Source of the DNA: Capsicum annuum
Taxonomy: Eukaryota; Streptophyta; Magnoliopsida; Solanales; Solanaceae
Assembly: GCF_002878395.1 (NCBI RefSeq)
Contig: NC_061115.1
Coordinates: 212,291,779-212,355,778 of the forward strand
Length of the DNA stretch: 64,000 nucleotides
Direction: 5' to 3'
Shown here: one piece after another, positions 36,046 to 47,931 of the stretch
Layout: each line of letters begins with the position of its first letter
Position numbering within the stretch: position 1 is the first letter of the stretch
Notes under the pieces: generated by a model
What the model was told of the DNA's origin: nothing
Database searches by the model: none
What the model saw: only the letters and a program-made list of their open reading frames with translations
Translations under genes and position numbers: made by a program

Positions 36046-37011
36046 TCCAGATTGAACAATTAAGGATTAAAGAACAAACTAAGACTTGACCTGAGAGACG
36101 CGATTACAAACAGACAGTGAAAGATGTCAATAAAATCTTTTTGAGTTTTTCAATTTGACACTTCTCATAAAATTGACACCAACAATTATGAAAGAAAAAA
36201 ATCTTTTGGGGTATTTTCGTTATATGAAATGTATAAAACTTCTACCATTTTTTGCATCTTTTTTTTCTTTATAAAAAGCTCCAATTAAAAAGAATATTTT
36301 TTTAAAATTTCGAATTATGAATGCTTGGTAAAGGAACAAAAGGAAAGTCGTTTTTGATATTTTTTGAGAAAATGAGTGCGAAAGGGAAAAAAACTTTTTT
36401 TGAATTGTGAAAAACAAAAGTCATAAAGAACTCTAAAAACTGCAAAACTCTTTTTTGCTTTTCGACTCAATTTTTCTTTTTTTTCCCTTTTTGTTAACAC
36501 ATACTTTCCCTAAATCGGTCTGTCAAATGACCACATTAGCCTCAAAGATGCAACATTTAGTACGTAGGGATGCTTCAAAGGTGAGTCTCCTACAATGGAT
36601 CAAATGGGTCCCACTAGGTCTTAATATGATGCAGATAAGCATGACCTAAAGGCTGACCTACGTTGGGATTTACTAACAAGACTGTTCAGGGGAGCATATG
36701 GTCGATAGTGGCTGCTTTGCTTTCCACCCACTCCATACGTTTGATGGCACCCCTCTTAAAATAAGGGCGACTCAACTGGAGTTTGTATGCACGACGTGCA
36801 CTCCAGAACTTGTTGCAGAAAGAATGACTCAGTTTATGCACATGATGCCAGATATAAAGCAGTAACACATACGATAAAAACTGTAAACAAAGAGCACGTA
36901 GGCACTCAACAATGATAAACAATAACACAAAATAACTCAAACAAAATATCTATACACCTATAGTGTAAAAATAAGCCGATACAACTCAAAATTAGCTCAA
37001 ATTCTGAAAAT

Positions 37012-37028
37012 GTCCCCAGCAGAGTCGC
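37012..37028 (-). promoter_or_regulatory. primer-binding site of element B
   Basis: On the minus strand GCGACTCTGCTGGGGAC lies 6 bases after the LTR end. TGGCGACTCTGCTGGGGA-type sites, attributed to an arginine tRNA primer, are usual in Ogre elements. Confidence 0.8.
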
Positions 37029-37034
37029 GAGAGC

Positions 37035-39127
37035 TGTCACACCCCTTTTCCAACTCTAAAAAGATTCATTTTAAGTTTGAAAAGGATTTTTATTAGTAAA
37101 GTGACAAAAGTGAAAATTTGTTTCGAAAAGGACTTTTTATATTTAAACTCAGAGTCACCACTTCACATAAATCGGGTGTGCCAAGCCACCTTTGAAAATC
37201 CTTTTCAAAAATAGTTTGACTCTATAAACTGATCTGTGAACAGATATTTCGGCTAAGGAATTCTGTTGACCGATGGGAAAGTGTTAGACACTCCTCGATC
37301 CCGTGGTTCGACCACTGTCGCTTGGTGGAGTGAATCGGCTAATTTGACACTACGATGTACAAACCACACAAAAACATGTAAAACAAACAAACAAAACAAA
37401 TAAAAAATATAGTGTCCAGTCCGAGTTATACAATCCTGAAATAGAAAAATGCAAAAAATGTAAATCCTATTCTAAACTAATCCTATACTAAGCTCCAATG
37501 CCTCACCCGATGCCTCGGGCCTTCATCAAGAACGTCCTCCAAGTACAAGATACTTTGGGACATTCCCTAGATAAATCGATACAAATACCTTAGGGCATTC
37601 CCTGGCCAAATGATACAAGTGATCCCAAAGCAATAAATCCAAAAACCATTCAATCACACAGTTCAAATATTCAAAAATCCACAAATTCTAAATTTTGCCT
37701 ATCCAAGCCTACTATTTGCCTACCCCGCTTGACCTACCATGATACTATCGAGGAATTGACAATTATATGTGAAATAACAATAACAATGAATCACAACAAC
37801 TAACTTATTCTTCTTTTATCAAATTTCAATCCCCGAATCCATTAACCAAAGATCAACATTTGCTTCGATTATCAATTCAAGTTTTTCACGTTCAAATTCA
37901 ATATTAATCAAAAATTCCATTACTCAAACAGAAACAGTCAAAATGATGACAATCAACATGGCTCAAACATACTCAAAATTGTATCAAAACCACGACAATA
38001 ATCACGTTCAAAATAAGGAAAGAGTAGAGTTAAGGATGGACCTTCAAAAGATTGAATTCGTTGATAATAAGGAGTTAAGAAGAACCCAGACTTGAAACCC
38101 CAAATAGAATGCCTCGACAACGACGAACCAAACTCGGTATCAGGAAATTTGAAACCCGAAGATGGAAAAAAATGAGTCGATCAGGACAGCAGCTCAGCCT
38201 AGTATCGAAAGAACCCCAACTTTTGCTTTGAATCGAAGCCCAAGATACCCACAGACTACCAAAACAGAGATCAAACTCTGGGAAACCGAAACAGAATCCG
38301 TGTAATTCCGACGTAACGCTGACGGAATCAATCCAAGAATGGAGGAGAATGGTGAATTCAAAAAAAAATGAGACGCTGGAGCTCCGGTGAGCTCAAATGG
38401 CGTCCAAAAAATAATGAACACGGGTCAGATCTCAACGTGGAGTGATGTCGGGTTCATTGTTTCAAGAAACTTTCAACTGATTTCAGTCCATTATTTGTTT
38501 TTTTCTTTGATCATCAAGAATGGACAAGATCGAGGGTTCTCCTATTTTCGTGTCTTCTCTGGTTTTTACTGGTTTGCTTTCTTTCTAAAAAGAAGAAGAA
38601 CCATTTTTTTCTCTCTCCTTGACCCCCCCTCCATGATGAATAATAGATGAATATATATATTGTTCTGTTTTGCTGTGAGAATGCCAAAAGAAATATGTGA
38701 TCCCTTTTTTACTATGGGCCCCCCTTTAATTTTCCTCTCTAAGGAAATTTCCTGGAAATTTCTTAAAAGTTCCCCCTTGCGTATAATTTCTTTATGGATA
38801 ATAAAAGAGGGGTCACGTGGGGTAAGGGTGAGGGTGGGGGTATGGGGTGGTGAGGGTGGTTAGGTGAGAAGTTAGGTGTTGTTTTTTAATTGGAGGGTTG
38901 AGGGTTAGGTGTTTATTTTTTATTGGGTGAGTTGTTGGAATCTTTAATATAAGACAAAATTAGTTAGGGTTTGTTATTTGAATAAAAACAAAAGGGAATA
39001 AATAAATAAGTAAAAGATGAGGTGGTTATTCATTTGTTTTTTTCTTGAAGAAAATTATAAGATGGGATCAAAGTGCGTGATAAATGAGTTAGAATTATTT
39101 TCGACGGGACAAAATTACGTGTCCACA
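37035..39127 (-). repeat. 5' LTR of Ogre-type element B
   Basis: 2093 bp on the minus strand from TGTGGACACGTAATTTTGTC to GGGGTGTGACA, directly followed by the primer-binding site. The other LTR was lost. Confidence 0.8.
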
Positions 39128-39128
39128 A

Positions 39129-39271
39129 TGGTCCTCTCAGCGATGATATGAAATGGCCCTCTCGGCGATGATATGAATGCCCTCTTGCCAATGACATGAA
39201 TGGCCCTCTTGGCAATGACATGAATGATCCTCTTGGCAATGATATGAAATGGCCCTCTCGATGATTTGAAA
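39129..39271. repeat. 24-bp tandem repeat, about six copies
   Basis: Units of the form TGGCCCTCTTGGCAATGACATGAA. Unit length is a multiple of three, so the minus strand reads as a repeating octapeptide (LPRGPFMS-like). It sits exactly at the junction between element A's leader and the LTR of element B. Confidence 0.85.
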
Positions 39272-40581
39272 ATAGCTTCACCTGAATTCGTTTGTCTGCG
39301 TTTTGCTTTCTACAAGTACTTGTACTTAAGGCAGACAGTTAGTAGACATAATGTCGCTCTCACTGGCGACCAAAGTCAAGCTTTATGATAGTTTAATGAC
39401 AAATACTGAGCCTCATAATTTTAATGACTTATTCTGCTATTAATCCTCTCTTTTTGAATAAATGATTAAATAACAAACCAACCAAATGCAAGTAAATGGG
39501 GCAAAAAACCTTGTTTGAGGATTAATCAAATACCGTTGCTTTGCTTCAAGGCGAATTTTGAGGATGAATTTCTTCTCTTCCTCCTATTGAGTGATCCTTT
39601 AATTGTTATATTTATCGTGCTAACTCCCTTGAATGTACCTGCGTTCAAGGTAAATATTTAGTATACACAAATTCGCTTTTGCTAGCAAATATTGTTTAGA
39701 AAAATTCTGAATACAATATTCATAAAGAAGATAAGACGCCTTTGTTTGTCCTTCAGGATCTCAAGAAGTGAGATAGACAATTCAAGAAGTCCTCGATAAA
39801 TGGGTTTTAAACCCACTTTTGGGGCTACCCAAAAATACCGTTCTTGAGCACTATATGTTCTGGTGTGGCTCCCATCTTGCTTGGGGATTTTTGAAAGAGA
39901 TCCTCATTGTTTGTATTGATCCCTGCATCCACTGAAAAATGATTAGTTGGAGTGAAACTACTCCGTGTTGACCTCTTTCGCTCCTCTGTTTGCTTCTCGC
40001 ATTCTTTTGGGTACTCCGTCATGTTGGCACCACCACTCCGGCTCCTTACTCCAATATACATCTAGGCAATCACTAAGTAAAAGATTCGTATAGATGTTTA
40101 GAGTAGTTTTAATTTTAGAAAATAGTTTCGAAAGTTTCTAAAAAGCTTTAGATAATCTCTTCCAGTAATGTCATATACTAGCTCAACAAACGTCTTTCTT
40201 TTGGTTTTGACTATATCCGATGGAGGATTTTCGAAACTCATCATCATTGTGGAGGGTTCTTCAAACAATTCTGTCATAGCCTGAGATTGAGTCTTTCTAA
40301 ACTTTGTCGCAGCTAGTGACTTCTAAAGTTTGACTTTGCCCTCTAGTGCTGGAAAATTTGAAATATATTCCATTGCTTTGTGGAAATTTTGAGGCCATTC
40401 TCAAAATTTCTGCCCCAGTTTAATGTTGATTGAGATGATCTGAGCTCGAGAAGATCCAAAGTCTTTGTTGGTCTTCGCTCTCTCTATTAGACGATGATCT
40501 TCCTCTTGTGAATTTTTGAGATTCCTTCTAAAAAATTCTGCCCTAGTTTTCATTTCCTGGGGTTATATGACCAAGCCGTTG

Positions 40582-40816
40582 GGGTGCCTACGTATCCCGT
40601 TAAAGCAGGAATAAGGTCAAATGTAGTTCAGGACTACGCTAGGCATATATAAAATTTTAATGGATTGACCGAAGACGACATTAATTCTTGAGAATTTAGG
40701 TCATCACGTAGTTCATACATAAAAAGAAGGGGTAAATTATCCTAAGAGGGTTGACCGAAGCTGACATAGGCTGCCTATGTATCCCTTTCTTGGGAATTTA
40801 GGTCAAACGTAGTTCG
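40582..40816. repeat. Ogre leader motif, two copies plus a partial one in element A
   Basis: 40582-40630 (GGGTGCCTACGTATCCCGTT, ending AAATGTAGTTCAG), 40768-40816 (GGCTGCCTATGTATCCCTTT, ending AAACGTAGTTCGT), and a partial copy at 40664-40717 that keeps TTGACCGAAG and CACGTAGTTCA. Confidence 0.8.
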
Positions 40817-41599
40817 TACATAAACTTATCTTTAGGTTTAAATGGCCCTAGATACTCTTATCTATCCTACTAGAAAAAAACTCTCTACAGATGACATGAT
40901 GCTTTTATTACGTTTGTCTTGATAGAATAAAGGATTAAATGTTCAATTCCCTTAGTCATCGCTCGGTTTTCTTTAGATCGGGCTTCTTTGATTCTCGAAC
41001 TCTTTGACTCTTCTATTGATTATTCTAGAGATATCATTATCTTGCTTCTTGACATGACATGACAATGACAGGTTTTGAGTTGTTGTTATACGACAGGTTT
41101 CTTCCAATTAATCTTTCATGATCCCGATTGTCTTGGAAAATTCTTCCCTCACATTTTTATTTATTCCATTCTCGAGACCATGGCTTACAGGTTTTGAAAA
41201 ATGATTGGTAGAGTCCAGTTTTACTACTAGTCATTTTTATTTTCTTGTAACAAAGCAATAGTCAAAGGGGGATCTCTTATTCACTTTGATCTAGCGAAGT
41301 AGGGTCATTTTGTGACTGCAAAGTAAAAACAACTCAAACGCTGACGTGTTAGATTTCGTTAGTAATAAGTAACGCAAGATGATAAGGTAGGAAGTAAACA
41401 CATAGAGTTGTTTCTTATCTCATGCGAATTGATCCATAAAGTAATGATGACTCGAGAATTCCAATGAACAGGATTTTGCTCAATGATATGGATGGGTGAA
41501 ATTCATCCGGAAGGCTCAACTTTTATTCTTCCCAACCTTATTACTTCTTTCAAGAAAGTGGAGGTCAACAGAGCTTTTGGAGATATGGGCCGAGCCGAA

Positions 41600-41648
41600 A
41601 GGCTGCCTACGTATCTCACGGAGGAGAAATCAGGCCCTACGTAGTTCG
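41600..41648. repeat. Ogre leader motif, best-conserved copy
   Basis: GGCTGCCTACGTATCTCACG, a short spacer, then CAGGCCCTACGTAGTTCG. CTACGTA and TACGTAG are inverted repeats about 28 bases apart. Confidence 0.85.
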
Positions 41649-42756
41649 AACCTATAATGGCATTTTCTGATTCTAAAGTCAACTTTCCTTAAATGGTAGG
41701 ACTTTTGTATAGTGAGGTATATTTCTACCTAGAGATGTTCTATGGAAAATGGGATTGGATCAATTAGCCTTTGATTCGAATAAACATAACACGTATAAGC
41801 ACACAAAAAGTTATATTACACAAGCATATTGTAATAAACGTGCATCCTAATTGGGTGACCCTTTTGAGCCAAGGGTTTAGGCCTAACGAATTTTGAAGAA
41901 AATATACGCCTTTTTAAAGCCAATCCATTATCCCCCTAAAACCTTCATAGGTATACATAAATGGCATAAATGCCTACAAAAGTTTCACAAAAGGGAAACA
42001 ATCTTTAGGGAAAGGGAAAATAACATGAGAAGAAGAGTAATGTCCCGCGTGGGGGATAATAAATACTAGTTCCCGAATGTTTCTTCTATCGGCCTTCGCC
42101 CTTTTAGCTTTGTCCACTCCTCATTATTGGTGACATCCGTTAATGATCAAGCGATTGCCGTATAACTGTGCCATAGATGCCATGCAACTGTCCAAATCGA
42201 TCAATTTCTTGCTCAATTTCTTTATTAATTGGTGTACGATTGAGGCATCCTTATAAAGTAAGTAAAACAAGTCTTTTCCCGAACCCCCAAAGAATAATGA
42301 TTGGATTAAACAAGCATATATTTCTTCAACACATAAATATGATTCTTCTGTAATTGACTCGGGGTCGATAGACGCAGGGCAATTTTTCTAATGGGCCCAA
42401 TACCCTCCTCGGGTATTAGGTCGTCCTAGGCTCATGCCTAAAATAGGGTTTTGGTTTTGCTCTATCCTAGGTGTCTAGAGTGGGTTTGAATCAGGTTCCC
42501 AAGCGGACAACTTGGGTTTGAAAATACGAACGGACACAAGACGACTAACGTGCTAATAAACTATTGTATTTCCAACACATTATTTGGAACTGAACAACAG
42601 GGGCCGGGACATCCACGAAACCCCAAAACAGTTTATAAATAAATGCAGGAATATGCTATGAGATGCAATAATTAAATACCGCAAAATCAAAACATATAAA
42701 CACGTAAACAATTAATCAAAAGACTAAATCAAACATTTGGTTAGAACCTAGTTAAA

Positions 42757-42774
42757 ATGTCCCTAGCAGAGTCT
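42757..42774 (-). promoter_or_regulatory. degenerate primer-binding site of element A
   Basis: Minus-strand AAGACTCTGCTAGGGACA corresponds to GCGACTCTGCTGGGGAC of element B with three changes. Confidence 0.6.
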
Positions 42775-42781
42775 TCAGCTT

Positions 42782-45700
42782 TGTTTTGACGAAATTTTAA
42801 CTTTTAAAGAGAGTCGCCACATAATTTTGAAAAGAAATTAAGAAACCTTTATAAAATACTTAGACGATTCAAAACAGGAAAATCGTTTAAGTTAGAGATT
42901 ATGAATAACCGCTTCCTATTAACGCTTTAGGAAGGTGTTAGGCACCTAAAACGTCCGCTAGCTTACGATTATCCGGACTGTTTGAAAACATCTTTTGACT
43001 AACTTCAAAAAAGATTGATTTGTTGAAAAGTAATTGATTTTTTAGAAAAGACTAGTGTAAAATAAATTTAGGCGACTTAGTAGGGATTTTAACTAAGTTT
43101 AAGCAAAATGACTAAGCAAATAAACATATAAAAGAGGAAGGGAAGGAGAAAGTAAAAGATTCGGGCCATTAGCTCAACTCAACGGACCTGTCCTAGTCTA
43201 ATTGAACTTTTGACCCATTTCACCTGTCTTAATCTAGTTTTTGAGCCTTCGGCTTGAGGATCGAGCCACCTATATTAAATTTACAACGTTGGTTTCGAGG
43301 CTCAAATGAATGAATAGTGAAAGAAAGAAATAAATAAACAATAATAAAACAAAAACAATAAATAAATAACGATAACAAATAAATAAACAGAAATGAGGCT
43401 CGGGTTTCATCGTCGCTTCAAGAATGGGACTTTAACTAATTTCCCTTCTTTCGACTCCTCGTATCCATATGTGCTTGTCTTTTTGGGTCTTCAAATTCGA
43501 CTCAAGACTGAGTGGGCCTCAATGGCCCGTAAGGAACATGCAAAGGGAAAGAGACTCCATGCAAAACTCGAGCGTATCCACATGCAAATGCAAAGGGAAA
43601 GTAGAGTAATTAATGAATGTCCTAACACTAATATTCAAACAAAAATGCTAGAATATCACTCATCTTATTTAATAATAGGCAGATAATATAAAAAAAAGAC
43701 ATGTTAACTTAGCAAAAGTAATGTCACGTGAAAGAGAAAATAGTATCGATCCGGATAATTGGCATGCATGCTCAAGAAGTGAAAAGCAGAAATTTAACAT
43801 CAAAATGTAAAAGAAATCAAAACATGTCCAGAATACGGATACAAAAAGAAGTAAATTGATTAACACATTCAAAAGCTACTAATTAAATACTACCTTATTC
43901 AAAAATCAATTTTAAAAGTAAAAGTGCCAAATGATATCTCGCAACATCCTTCTACTTTGACCATTTGAGGCATCCAAGTTTCAACAATAAATGAAATAGA
44001 CCAAACAACAAGCAACAATGAAAACAAAATAAGGAAGAGATACTAGATATTCAAATAAAAAAAAGTAAAAAAAAAAACACCTTAGTGGCCTCAAACATAA
44101 TGGATAATTCTTCTTGACCCTCCGAGGTTCAAGGATTAGTGCAGACAACATGCTAAAATAAAGCACTCATAGATCAGGCAACACGTTGATAAGATTAAAC
44201 ATATTCGAGAGCCTTGAAAAAATATTCATGCTATCGAGTGTTCATGGACATCCCAAAAGTAAAAGAGAACAAAGAGTAAAACAGGAATCAAATGGAACCT
44301 GAAACATGAGAAATAAAATCTTGAACACATTCTGGTCATAAAAACAACATGTGGATAGACCAATCCCCAAGAAACACTTCACGAGAACAACCAACAATTG
44401 ACATAATCTAACAAGGATCAATTTCTAACCAGACTTATTTTCTTAGAAGATTAAAGTTTTCATATTCCATGACTAACCAGAACCAACAGGGTGAATAAAA
44501 ACCATCAGCATTAACTTTAGATAGAGAACAGAATCTAGAAAGACCAAAGTGAATCAAAACTAAACTACACTTAAAAAAGGCGCAAATAGGCTGGAATATT
44601 CGAACATCAAGACAGCGAGTCGAATCGTGATACTCAAAAAGTGAGAATAACATATTGGGATGAATGAAATCTAATGTTACAGTAGTTTTAAGAGCAAGCA
44701 CAACAACAAATCATGAAATTTAAGCAAAATTTAAGCCTTTCAACTCAAAATTTTGAACAAATCCATAGAAAATTACACATTTCGGCTTTCATCCGATAAA
44801 ATTCAAGCAAGACAATAATCTAACACCTTGCAACGGGAGTCTTTAACTCAGGATAATACAACGAACAAGGAAAGACAACAATTTGATGATATACGAGGCT
44901 TTAACCAGTCAACATATTAACATGAAAAACTGCGTTCAAAGAAACCAAATGTGGAATGACCTATGATTCAACAAACAACATAACGATCAATACAATCTAA
45001 TCCTACAGCCGACGAGGCCTTCTACAACTACTCGCAGCACAAAATAACATTGAAAAAAAGTTATTTATAACTACAGAAGGTCTAGATGAAGCAGAAATAA
45101 TTGAAACTTGAACGGAAAAAGATATTACCTGTTAAGGAGCAACAAAACGGGACAACAAGCTATCGTCAGGATTCCGATTGCGACCCAAAGAGCTTCGCTG
45201 CTATTCCGATGATCTTTTCAAAAATATTTTTTAATAAAGGAATTGATTGTGCTCTAAAATTTTTCTTCTACTTTTTTTAAGAATTTCCAACCCCCCCCCC
45301 CCCCCCCCCCCCCCCCCCTTTTTTTTTTTTTGCTCTAAAGAAAGCTATTTGTAGAATATGAAAAATAGGGTCCCCTTGGAGCTCAACGATGTGGAAAAAA
45401 TTGAAATAGGGGGTAATTTTAGAATTTTTGAAATAGGATCTTGCTTTTGAAATTCAAACCCAGGAACAATTTTCAGCCCCTAAGTTGCACCAAAATTTGA
45501 ATTTTTTTGGAGAATTTGAGAAAATAGGCAACCAATAGAAATTGGGAGAAGGAAATCATCTTCAAGAACCAATGAAATTCTCCTAAATATGTACGAATTT
45601 GTAGGGATTAATCCAAAATTTTAGGGACTTGAACGTTGGGAGGAGACAACTCACTATATTCTAGAAGATTCGAGGATTTTCTCGCGCATGGAGGGGGGTC

Positions 45701-46702
45701 GGTTTGTTTGGATTATTGATGAGTTGTTGGGGATGTTATCAGGTCATTGGATTCGGGTTGAGAGGAGTTGGCGTTGCTGGAGATGGGTCAGGTTCGGCTG
45801 GTGTCGTGCTCGTGGAATTGTAGGCGGGGTGTAGTTGTACGCTATTGTTGAAAATTGTTGTTGTTTGTTTTATGTTGAAGAAAAGGATATTACGGGCCAT
45901 GTCAGGAGATTTGTGGGCTGTTGGACTGAATTTAAAAGGAGAGAAAAATGGGCTGATGGTTTTGGGCCTAGGGCGATGATGGGTTGCTGATGAAGGGTGT
46001 TAAATCGGGTTATGTTGGGGTTATTTAATAACCCCAATTAAATCTAATTGGTATTATTAAGTAATCCTAATTAAATTTAATTGGATCAGAATAACCATAA
46101 TTAAATTTAATTGGATTAAAAATTACTTTAATTAAATTTAATTGGATTAAAATGATCCCAATTAGGAAATGGTAATTTTTTGGGGATTAAGATTGAATTA
46201 CAATTTAGGCAACTTATTTAAACTCTAACCAAATTGAATATCCATTGGTCAATTGTATTACAATTAGGGCCAATTTGATTTCAACTAAGATCATATTTAA
46301 TTAGTTCGCTAAATTGAATCGCAATCCGACACGAGTTAAGTAACAAATTAACCTCAATTTTCTTGATTTGATAAAAAAAATCAAACAAATATTCCTCCAA
46401 ATAGAATATTTTGAGAACAAATCATATTTAAAATCAAGACTTTATCCATTTTGGATTAATTTTCAAATTTAATCAATAAAAGTCTAATTTTAATTAGAAA
46501 AAAAAGGTTCATTTAAATAACAAAATTTATACACTCTCATATATAAAAATACGAAAACGTATAATCGTTAATTAAATGATAAAATTAGCTCAAATAAATA
46601 TTTTAAATTGTATTTATTTGAATAAAATAATTTTTTTTATTTTAAAATTGAAGAAACTCGAAATTAAATTGGATTGTGGAGGGCAAAATTTAGGTGTCAA
46701 CA
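42782..46702 (-). repeat. 5' LTR of Ogre-type element A
   Basis: About 3.9 kb. The start is clear (TGTTGACACCTAAATTTTGC); the end (about 42782) is placed by analogy with element B just before the primer site. It contains the 28-C/13-T tract and no coding domain. Frames such as 43393-43686 (plus) and 44435-44701 (minus) carry no motif. Confidence 0.7.
45291..45331. repeat. homopolymer tract C28 followed by T13
   Basis: Twenty-eight cytosines at 45291-45318 run into thirteen thymines at 45319-45331, inside LTR A. Confidence 0.95.
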
Positions 46703-46768
46703 ATCATGAAATAGTTCTTCACCACACTTGACCTCCAAATGAGCAACTAATTTACCCCTCAAACCCAT
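46703..46768 (-). pseudogene. MLP-like gene copy 1, first 22 codons of exon 1
   Basis: From an ATG at 46768 the minus strand reads MGLRGKLVAHLEVKCGEELF then HD, identical to copy 2 except for SG to GE. It is cut after codon 22 by element A. The upstream region keeps the TATA signal (46850-46857) and flank homology. The rest of exon 1 is missing from this locus and exon 2 lies at 27062-27316. Confidence 0.93.
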
Positions 46769-46849
46769 CCCTTCTTAGTAAATAGCAATAGTAAGTAGTT
46801 AATATTATAGTATATGAATGGAAAACTTATTGAACTATGGGCCATTGCC

Positions 46850-46857
46850 TTTATATA
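46850..46857 (-). promoter_or_regulatory. TATA box of MLP copy 1
   Basis: Minus-strand TATATAAA followed by GGCAATGG lies about 82 bp upstream of the ATG. It is the counterpart of CTATAAAAGGCAATG in copy 2. Confidence 0.6.
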
Positions 46858-46906
46858 GCTGTAAGGCTATGTAAACTCACACTTTTGATTCACACTTTGA
46901 AAAGAT

Positions 46907-47440
46907 TTAAATATATCACCTTCTTTAATTATATGCATTTGTTTCAATAAGCTGTCAAGTTTTTCAGGCATGTTTCGATTGAGGTTAATATGCATAACTA
47001 AAGAAGATGACATACTTTTATAGTTAATTTATCTATGTAATATACGCTTCAGTATACACATACAAAATTTTGAACCAAAAATGTCTAATAGAACATGTTT
47101 TTATGTCTTCATATGTTTAATTGTAACATATTATAATATGAGTATGTAAATAAAATTTACTAACAAATTTAAGAATTTTCTCGATTGATTTCAAACTATT
47201 ACCAGATAAGTTAAAGATTTAAATATGTTACCTTCTTTAGTTATACGTATTTATCTTAATAAATCGTAAAACTTTTCAAACATGTTTTGATTGAGGTTAA
47301 TATGTATAATTAAAGAAGATGACATACTTTTGTACTTAACTAATCTATATAACAAACGCTTGAGAATACATATACAAAAATTTAAACCAAAAATGTCTAA
47401 TAGAACATGTTATCATGTTTTCATATGTTCAACTGAAATA
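46907..47440. repeat. tandem duplication of about 306 bp in the MLP copy 1 upstream region
   Basis: Both halves carry GATTTAAATATRTYACCTTC, GATTGAGGTTAATATG, AAAGAAGATGACATACTTTT and ATGTCTAATAGAACATGTT (starting about 46904 and 47214). Block D2 (58220-58420) has one copy, so the duplication is specific to D1 or was lost in D2. Confidence 0.85.
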
Positions 47441-47445
47441 TATTA

Positions 47446-47697
47446 CTCCCTCTATTTCATAATAAATGAATAGTTGGATTTTGGCACACAGATTAAGGAA
47501 AAAGCATTAAAGACATAAATTTAACATAACTTTTCATTTTTACCCAAAAAAAAAAAAAGTTGACCTTGGTAATATCTTTTCAAAAGTTAATTGGTTGTCA
47601 AATCATAAGGGTAAATTTGATAAAAAATTCAACGATTCGCTTATTTTAAAATATCAATAAATACCCCAACAATTCACTTATTTTGAAATGGAGGGAC
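47446..47697. mobile_element. Stowaway-like MITE 1
   Basis: 252 bp between CTCCCTCTATTTCATAATAA and TTATTTTGAAATGGAGGGAC, with a TA on each side. The D2 counterpart reads ATATTATAATACAAG near 58408, the empty site with one TA. Confidence 0.88.
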
Positions 47698-47931
47698 TAT
47701 AATACAAGTATTTAAATAAAATTTATTAACAAATTTAAGAATTTTGTGGATTGATTACACCTAAGTTTTAGTATTATTTAATAACTGGCCCATTAAATTT
47801 AAGATTTTGGCTCTCCTAACGTTTAAGCAATAATTGAAAAATAGAGATGATGGGAAATGAAGAGGAATTTCATCCATTAATTTTTATTATTAATTTAGGA
47901 TTTGTCTTCTATTTTCTTATATACTTATAAA

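Larger units (their letters stand above)
27441..39127 (-). mobile_element. Ogre/Tat-type Ty3/gypsy retrotransposon B, 3' part deleted
   Basis: On the minus strand the order is 5' LTR 39127-37035, primer-binding site 37012-37028, an extra ORF1 (35764-34240), gag (33489-31718), protease (31061-30327), a probable intron, RT (29642-28494) and RNase H (to 27540). It ends abruptly at about 27441 after LASGFFLIGGIVYKR, before any integrase or 3' LTR. An extra ORF upstream of gag, an Arg-tRNA-type primer site and an intron between protease and RT are reported hallmarks of Ogre elements. It lies inside element A. Confidence 0.9.
39128..46702 (-). mobile_element. Ogre/Tat-type retrotransposon A: 5' LTR and leader only
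   Basis: It begins at 46702 with TGTTGACACCTAAATTTTGC, placed directly against MLP codon 22. The LTR runs to about 42782, the primer-binding site is near 42757-42774, and an untranslated leader runs to 39128, where element B starts. Leader motifs (TGCCTACGTATC) are shared with element B. No coding domain survives; everything beyond B's insertion is missing. A weak frame at 40061-39825 has no known domain. Confidence 0.8.

Noticed and set aside
39129..39271. Regular direct repeats considered as a CRISPR-like array
   Set aside because: Units are contiguous with no unique spacers, in a plant retrotransposon; this is a plain tandem repeat. The same holds for 63150-63266.
43393..43686. 97-codon plus-strand frame in LTR A
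   Set aside because: No motif, opposite to the element's orientation and inside an LTR.
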